Part shown: piece after piece, positions 59,051 to 64,000 of the stretch
Layout: the number at the start of each line of letters is the position of its first letter
Numbering within the stretch: the first letter of the stretch is position 1
Origin: an uncultured Chitinophagaceae bacterium
GTDB lineage: Bacteria > Bacteroidota > Bacteroidia > Chitinophagales > Chitinophagaceae
DNA: 64,000 nucleotides
Direction: 5' to 3'
Assembly (NCBI GenBank): GCA_937981995.1
Contig: CALJNC010000031.1
Coordinates: forward strand, 1-64,000
The notes under the pieces: model-generated
What the model was told of the DNA's origin: nothing
Databases searched by the model: none
The model's input: the letters and a program-made list of their open reading frames with translations, nothing else
Made by a program: the position numbers and the translations under genes

Positions 59051-59170
59051 CCCGTCCAATTGGGTAGGCACGTGCACATTTCTTATTAGAAAAACTATTA
59101 GTTTGATAACTAGAGGCTTAGCCTGTTGGGTTTATTATTTATAATAACTTAAAACGCGTAAAAAGTACTT
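59051..59170 (+). promoter_or_regulatory. rpoB 5' leader
   Basis: About 115-120 nt of leader with small palindromes: CCAATTGG at 59056-59063 and GGCTTAGCC in the ACTAGAGGCTTAGCCTG region. No ribosomal-protein binding site can be recognised. It may carry autoregulation of RNA polymerase synthesis, but nothing seen proves it. Confidence 0.3.
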
Positions 59171-62100
59171 ATGGCAACAGTTAAAACCGAACGCATAAAT
59201 TTCGGAAAAGTTACAAATCACGGCGGAACTCCAGATTTACTGGACATTCAGCTAGAATCATTCAACGAATTTATTCAATTAGAAACTACTCCGGATAAGC
59301 GAGGTCTTGAAGGCTTGCACCGAGTGTTTATGGAAAACTACCCAGTTTCTGATACTCGAAACATTTTCTTGTTAGAGTTTTTGGATTACTTCGTAGACCC
59401 ACCTCGTTACACAATAGACGAGTGTATGGAAAGAGGGTTAACATATTCCGTACCATTAAAAGCAAAACTTCGTTTGAGCTGTAATGATGAGGAGCATATT
59501 GATTTTGAAACCATTGTACAGGATGTATTCTTAGGAAATATTCCTTACATGACACCAAAAGGAACCTTCGTAGTGAATGGTGCTGAGCGTGTAATCGTTT
59601 CTCAGTTGCATCGTTCGCCTGGTGTATTCTTTGGTCAAAGCTTGCACCCTAATGGAACTAAAATATACTCAGCACGTGTAATTCCTTTTAAAGGAGCATG
59701 GATGGAATTTGCGACAGATATCAATAACGTAATGTATGCGTATATTGATCGTAAAAAGAAATTCCCAGTAACCATGTTGCTACGTGCAATTGGTTTTGAA
59801 ACGGATAATGACATTTTGAACTTGTTTGGAATGGCTGATGAAGTGAAAGCGGATAAGCGCAACCTTAAAAATGCAGTAGGTCGTAAATTGGCTGCTCGTG
59901 TTATCCGTTCTTGGACGGAGGATTTTGTGGATGAGGATACGGGTGAGGTAGTATCTATCGAACGTAATGAAGTATTGCTTGATCGAGATACTGAGTTAAC
60001 CGAAGATGATATCGCAACTATTACAGAATTAGAAGTTGAAACTATTTTCTTACAAAAAGAAGATGCAGGTGGAGACTATACTATCATATACAATACACTT
60101 AATAAAGATACAAGTAACTCAGAGATAGAAGCTGTACAACATATCTATCGTCAGTTACGTAGTACAGATGCTCCTGATAATGACACAGCACGTGGAATTA
60201 TTGATAAATTATTCTTCTCTGATCGTCGTTACGATTTAGGTGAAGTAGGGCGTTATAAAATTAACCGCAAGCTTGGCTTCGACTTAGATGTTGACAAGAA
60301 AGTATTGCGTAGAGAAGATATAATCGAGATCATTAAGTACTTGGTGCGTTTGACAAATTCAAAAGCAGAAGTAGATGATATTGATCACTTAAGTAACCGT
60401 CGTGTACGTACAGTAGGTGAGCAGTTATATGCTCAGTTTGGTGTAGGGCTTGCGCGTATGGCTCGTACAATTCGCGAACGTATGAATGTGCGTGATAATG
60501 AGGTGTTTACGCCGATTGATTTAATCAATGCTCGAACACTTTCTTCGGTAATTAATTCATTCTTTGGTACGTCTCAGTTATCACAGTTCTTGGATCAAAC
60601 GAATCCACTTTCTGAGATAACGCACAAGCGTCGTATCTCAGCACTTGGGCCAGGAGGTTTAAGCAGAGAACGTGCAGGATTTGAGGTACGTGATGTACAC
60701 TATTCTCACTACGGTCGTCTTTGTACCATTGAAACACCTGAGGGACCAAACATTGGTTTGATTTCTACTCTTTGTGTGCATGCAAAGATTAATGATATGG
60801 GCTTTATTGAAACACCGTATCGTAAAGTAAAAGATGGTAAAGTAGATATGCGTAAGCAAGTTTACTTAAGTGCTGAAGAAGAAGATAAAAAGAAAATTGC
60901 ACAGGCAAATGTAAATCTTGATGATAAAGGTTTCTTCTCTGAGAATAAAGTAAAATCTCGTCAAACGGGTGATTTCCCAATTCTTGAAAAAGAAGAAATT
61001 GAATACATGGATATTGCGCCAAATCAAATTGTTGGTTTAAGTGCTTCTATGATTCCTTTCTTGGAGCATGATGATGCCAATCGTGCCTTAATGGGATCAA
61101 ATATGCAACGTCAGGGTGTGCCGTTATTATTACCGCAAACTCCAATCGTTGGTACAGGAATTGAAGCAATTGCTGCTCGTGATGCGCGTATATTAGTTAC
61201 AGCCGAAGGAAAAGGAACTGTTGAGTACGTTGATGCAAGAGAAATTCATGTACGCTATCAGCGTAGTGAAACGGATCGTATCATTTCTTTTGATGATGAT
61301 TTAAAGATTTACAACTTGGTTAAGTTTGAAAGAACAAATCAAGGTACTTGTATGAATTTGAATCCTTGTGTGAAGAAAGGACAGAAAGTGAAAAAGGGCG
61401 ACTTCTTAACAGAGGGATACGCAACAGAAGGTGGAGAGCTAGCACTAGGTAGAAACTTAGTAGTTGCCTTTATGCCTTGGAAAGGATATAACTTTGAGGA
61501 TGCAATTGTAATCTCAGAAAACGTTGTTCGTGAAGATTGGTTTACTTCTGTTCATATAGATGAGTTTGATTTACAAGTACGTGATACTAAATTAGGAGAG
61601 GAGGAATTGACGCCAGATATTCCTAATGTAAGTGAAGAGGCAACAAAAGACCTTGATGAGAATGGTGTAATTAGAGTTGGAGCTCACGTAAAAGAAGGTG
61701 ATATTTTAATAGGTAAGATTACTCCAAAAGGAGAAAGTGATCCTACACCGGAGGAAAAATTACTTCGTGCAATCTTTGGAGATAAAGCAGGCGATGCAAA
61801 AGATGCATCATTGAAAACGCCTCCTTCTACAAAAGGGGTTGTAATAAGCAAGAAACTATTTGCTCGTAATAAGAAAGATAAATCTCGTAAAGCACAAGAG
61901 AAATCAGAATTAGAAACGATTGCAAGAGCGCACCAAGAAAATGTTGAACAAATCAATGAAACACTTTTAAGTAAATTAGAAGAGTTATTGAAAGATCATA
62001 AATCAGCTGGTGTTACAAATCACTATGGTGAGATTGTATTAAACAAAAGCTTGAAATTTACAGCAAAGAATTTACGCGCTATTGACTTTACTTTAGTTAA

Positions 62101-62989
62101 TCCATTAAACTGGACTGAAGATGAAGTAATGAACGATAATATTAATACGCTACTTCATAATTATAACATGAAGTATAATCAAGAGTTAGGTCGTTACAAG
62201 CGTCAAGAATTTAATATTACAGTTGGTGATGAGTTACCTACTGGTGTATTGAAATTGGCTAAGATTTATCTTGCTAAGAAGAGTAAATTAAAAGTGGGAG
62301 ATAAGATGGCGGGTCGTCATGGTAATAAGGGTATCGTAGCGCGTATTGTACGTCGTGAGGATATGCCGTTTACCGAAGATGGTGTACCAGTTGATATTGT
62401 ATTGAATCCACTAGGTGTACCTTCTCGTATGAATATTGGTCAGATTTATGAAACTATTTTAGGATTTGCAGGATTAAAGCTAGGTGTGAAATTTGCTACA
62501 CCAATTTTTGATGGTGCAAATGTTGATCAAATACAAGAGTATATTAAAGAAGCAAACTTGCCAAGTATGAGTCACACGCACTTATATGATGGTGAAACAG
62601 GTGAGAAGTTCCACCAAAAAACAACAGTAGGTGTTATTTATATGATGAAGCTGCATCACTTAGTTGATAATAAGATGCACGCACGTTCTATTGGACCGTA
62701 TAGTTTGATTACACAACAACCATTGGGTGGTAAAGCTCAGTTTGGTGGTCAACGTTTTGGTGAGATGGAGGTATGGGCTGTAGAGGCTTATGGAGCTAGT
62801 AATATCCTACAAGAGATTTTGACTATTAAGTCAGATGATATTGCGGGTAGAGCCAAGACATATGAGTCTATTGTAAAAGGAGATAACATCCCTGCTTCAG
62901 GAATACCTGAGTCGTTCAATGTATTAGTACATGAGCTTAGAGGCCTTGGTCTTGACTTACACTTTGACGAAACAGAAAAATTAAATTAA
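59171..62989 (+). CDS. rpoB: DNA-directed RNA polymerase subunit beta
   Basis: Beta subunit of core RNA polymerase, 1272 aa, the standard Bacteroidota length. Visible: N-terminal [25 protein letters not shown], the rifampicin-pocket region [34 protein letters not shown] near 455-490, [22 protein letters not shown] near the C terminus, and [15 protein letters not shown] (catalytic-core region). In the rifampicin pocket the key residues (Q, D, H, R, S) are wild-type-like by eye. rpoC follows after 23 nt. Ribosomal protein genes rplKAJL, usually upstream, are absent here. Confidence 0.98.
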   Translation: MATVKTERINFGKVTNHGGTPDLLDIQLESFNEFIQLETTPDKRGLEGLHRVFMENYPVSDTRNIFLLEFLDYFVDPPRYTIDECMERGLTYSVPLKAKLRLSCNDEEHIDFETIVQDVFLGNIPYMTPKGTFVVNGAERVIVSQLHRSPGVFFGQSLHPNGTKIYSARVIPFKGAWMEFATDINNVMYAYIDRKKKFPVTMLLRAIGFETDNDILNLFGMADEVKADKRNLKNAVGRKLAARVIRSWTEDFVDEDTGEVVSIERNEVLLDRDTELTEDDIATITELEVETIFLQKEDAGGDYTIIYNTLNKDTSNSEIEAVQHIYRQLRSTDAPDNDTARGIIDKLFFSDRRYDLGEVGRYKINRKLGFDLDVDKKVLRREDIIEIIKYLVRLTNSKAEVDDIDHLSNRRVRTVGEQLYAQFGVGLARMARTIRERMNVRDNEVFTPIDLINARTLSSVINSFFGTSQLSQFLDQTNPLSEITHKRRISALGPGGLSRERAGFEVRDVHYSHYGRLCTIETPEGPNIGLISTLCVHAKINDMGFIETPYRKVKDGKVDMRKQVYLSAEEEDKKKIAQANVNLDDKGFFSENKVKSRQTGDFPILEKEEIEYMDIAPNQIVGLSASMIPFLEHDDANRALMGSNMQRQGVPLLLPQTPIVGTGIEAIAARDARILVTAEGKGTVEYVDAREIHVRYQRSETDRIISFDDDLKIYNLVKFERTNQGTCMNLNPCVKKGQKVKKGDFLTEGYATEGGELALGRNLVVAFMPWKGYNFEDAIVISENVVREDWFTSVHIDEFDLQVRDTKLGEEELTPDIPNVSEEATKDLDENGVIRVGAHVKEGDILIGKITPKGESDPTPEEKLLRAIFGDKAGDAKDASLKTPPSTKGVVISKKLFARNKKDKSRKAQEKSELETIARAHQENVEQINETLLSKLEELLKDHKSAGVTNHYGEIVLNKSLKFTAKNLRAIDFTLVNPLNWTEDEVMNDNINTLLHNYNMKYNQELGRYKRQEFNITVGDELPTGVLKLAKIYLAKKSKLKVGDKMAGRHGNKGIVARIVRREDMPFTEDGVPVDIVLNPLGVPSRMNIGQIYETILGFAGLKLGVKFATPIFDGANVDQIQEYIKEANLPSMSHTHLYDGETGEKFHQKTTVGVIYMMKLHHLVDNKMHARSIGPYSLITQQPLGGKAQFGGQRFGEMEVWAVEAYGASNILQEILTIKSDDIAGRAKTYESIVKGDNIPASGIPESFNVLVHELRGLGLDLHFDETEKLN

Positions 62990-63012
62990 TTAAAGATTAA
63001 AATCATTCAAGA

Positions 63013-64000
63013 ATGAATTTGAAAAAAGATATCAAACCCAATCCAAATTTTGATCAAATAACTATAACATTAGCTAGTCCAGATGATATTCTAGACAGAA
63101 GTTATGGTGAGGTATTAAAACCTGAAACGATTAACTATCGTACATACAAACCCGAGCGCGACGGTCTTTTCTGTGAAAAGATTTTTGGGCCAATGAAGGA
63201 TTTTGAATGTTACTGTGGTAAGTATAAGCGTATCCGTTACAAGGGTATCGTTTGTGATCGTTGTGGGGTAGAAGTAACAGAAAAGAAAGTACGTCGTGAG
63301 CGTATGGGGCATATCCGATTGGTAGTTCCTGTAGTGCACATTTGGTACTTCCGTTCGTTACCTAATAAAATTGGTTACTTACTAGGAACAAGTTCTAAGA
63401 AATTAGAATCTATTGTTTACTACGAAAAGTATTGTGTGGTACAAGGTGGTGCAGCAGACGAAATGATTCGTACCGCGCAGCAGCTTAAGGAAGATGCTCC
63501 TACATATATGGAGTTGATTTCTGAGGATGATTACTTAGATATGTTGGAGAAACTACCTAAGGAAAATCAAATGCTACCAGATGAGGATCCAAATAAGTTT
63601 ATCGCGAAAATGGGTGCTGAAGCAGTACACATGTTACTAGGTCGTTTAGACTTAGATAAATTATCTTATGACCTTCGTCACGCAGCTGAATTTGAAACTT
63701 CACAACAACGTAAGACAGATGCCTTAAAGCGTTTGACCGTTGTTGAAGCGTTCCGTGATGCAAACTCACATATTGAAAATCGCCCAGAGTGGATGATTAT
63801 GCAATACCTACCGGTAATACCACCAGAGCTTCGTCCTTTGGTACCATTAGATGGTGGTCGTTTTGCGTCTTCTGATTTAAATGATTTATATCGCCGTGTA
63901 ATTATTCGTAACAATCGTTTGAAACGATTGATGGAAATTAAAGCACCAGATGTAATCCTACGTAATGAGAAGCGTATGTTACAAGAGGCAGTTGATTCAT
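63013..64000 (+). CDS. rpoC: DNA-directed RNA polymerase subunit beta-prime, N-terminal part (runs off the window)
   Basis: Only the first ~329 codons are inside the window. Visible: [48 protein letters not shown], the zinc ribbon Cys66, Cys68, Cys81, Cys84, and [41 protein letters not shown] (as the ELRP..GRFA-type lid/rudder region). Start ATG at 63013, 23 nt after rpoB. The NADFDGD active-site motif lies beyond the window edge. Truncated by the window, not a broken gene. Confidence 0.98.
   Translation, partial: MNLKKDIKPNPNFDQITITLASPDDILDRSYGEVLKPETINYRTYKPERDGLFCEKIFGPMKDFECYCGKYKRIRYKGIVCDRCGVEVTEKKVRRERMGHIRLVVPVVHIWYFRSLPNKIGYLLGTSSKKLESIVYYEKYCVVQGGAADEMIRTAQQLKEDAPTYMELISEDDYLDMLEKLPKENQMLPDEDPNKFIAKMGAEAVHMLLGRLDLDKLSYDLRHAAEFETSQQRKTDALKRLTVVEAFRDANSHIENRPEWMIMQYLPVIPPELRPLVPLDGGRFASSDLNDLYRRVIIRNNRLKRLMEIKAPDVILRNEKRMLQEAVDS

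Noticed and set aside
1-64000. tRNA, rRNA, CRISPR arrays, transposases, phage genes or a classical defence system
   Set aside because: All intergenic gaps were read on both strands; none shows cloverleaf, rRNA-like, regularly spaced repeat or recombinase/transposase signatures. The window is mostly core genome.

Overview
The window is AT-rich chromosomal DNA of a Bacteroidota bacterium, roughly at the level of the Flavobacteriia/Sphingobacteriia/Chitinophagia assemblage; I cannot name the genus. Supporting signs: TonB-dependent receptors, a type IX secretion/gliding C-terminal domain protein, a short (~290 aa) RpoD, many lipoproteins with Bacteroidota-style signal peptides, a PafA-type alkaline phosphatase, a serine-palmitoyltransferase-like enzyme, very few Shine-Dalgarno sequences, and a recurrent TAnnTTTG (-7 type) promoter element. 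No rRNA, tRNA, CRISPR array, prophage or transposase was found.

Layout. 1-4.8 kb: DEAD-box helicase, then a cobalamin riboswitch driving a BtuG-like lipoprotein and a BtuB-like TonB receptor (vitamin B12 uptake). 4.8-14.5 kb: housekeeping (ffh, RsmI-like methylase, CysZ/EI24-like membrane protein, dxs) mixed with secreted proteins of unknown function. 14.5-17.6 kb: AraC-type regulator and FecA-like receptor (probable iron uptake). 17.7-24.3 kb: a repeat-built secreted protein, a DUF58 protein, a small lipoprotein, the C-terminal half of a split transketolase, an L,D-transpeptidase, a polytopic membrane protein and a GT2 glycosyltransferase. 24.4-32.4 kb: cell-wall and envelope-stress block (PBP2, RodA, MBL hydrolase, ECF sigma/anti-sigma/Spy-like module, YcbB-type L,D-transpeptidase, cytidine deaminase). 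32.4-40.5 kb: a very large outer-membrane protein with SprA-like motifs, a GT-C-like membrane protein, a cation-chloride-cotransporter-like permease and two small proteins. 40.5-43.1 kb: accessory stretch of small lipoproteins, including two single genes separated by long imperfect inverted-repeat elements laid out like gene cassettes. 43.1-49.5 kb: fbaB, ndh, deoxynucleoside kinase, folK and sppA. 49.5-58.9 kb: a PKD/gliding C-terminal surface protein, SPT-like enzyme, PafA phosphatase, rpoD, a START-like protein, LptF/G permease and kdsB. 59.2 kb to the end: rpoB and the beginning of rpoC.

Most of the window is ordinary core genome. The least ordinary parts are (i) the cassette-like elements at 41.58-42.99 kb, (ii) the B12 riboswitch with a duplicated segment that offers alternative pairings, (iii) a consistent placement of the -7 promoter element only about 4-23 nt before start codons, which implies very short or absent leaders for many genes and corrects several start sites, and (iv) the 1156-aa SprA-motif protein.
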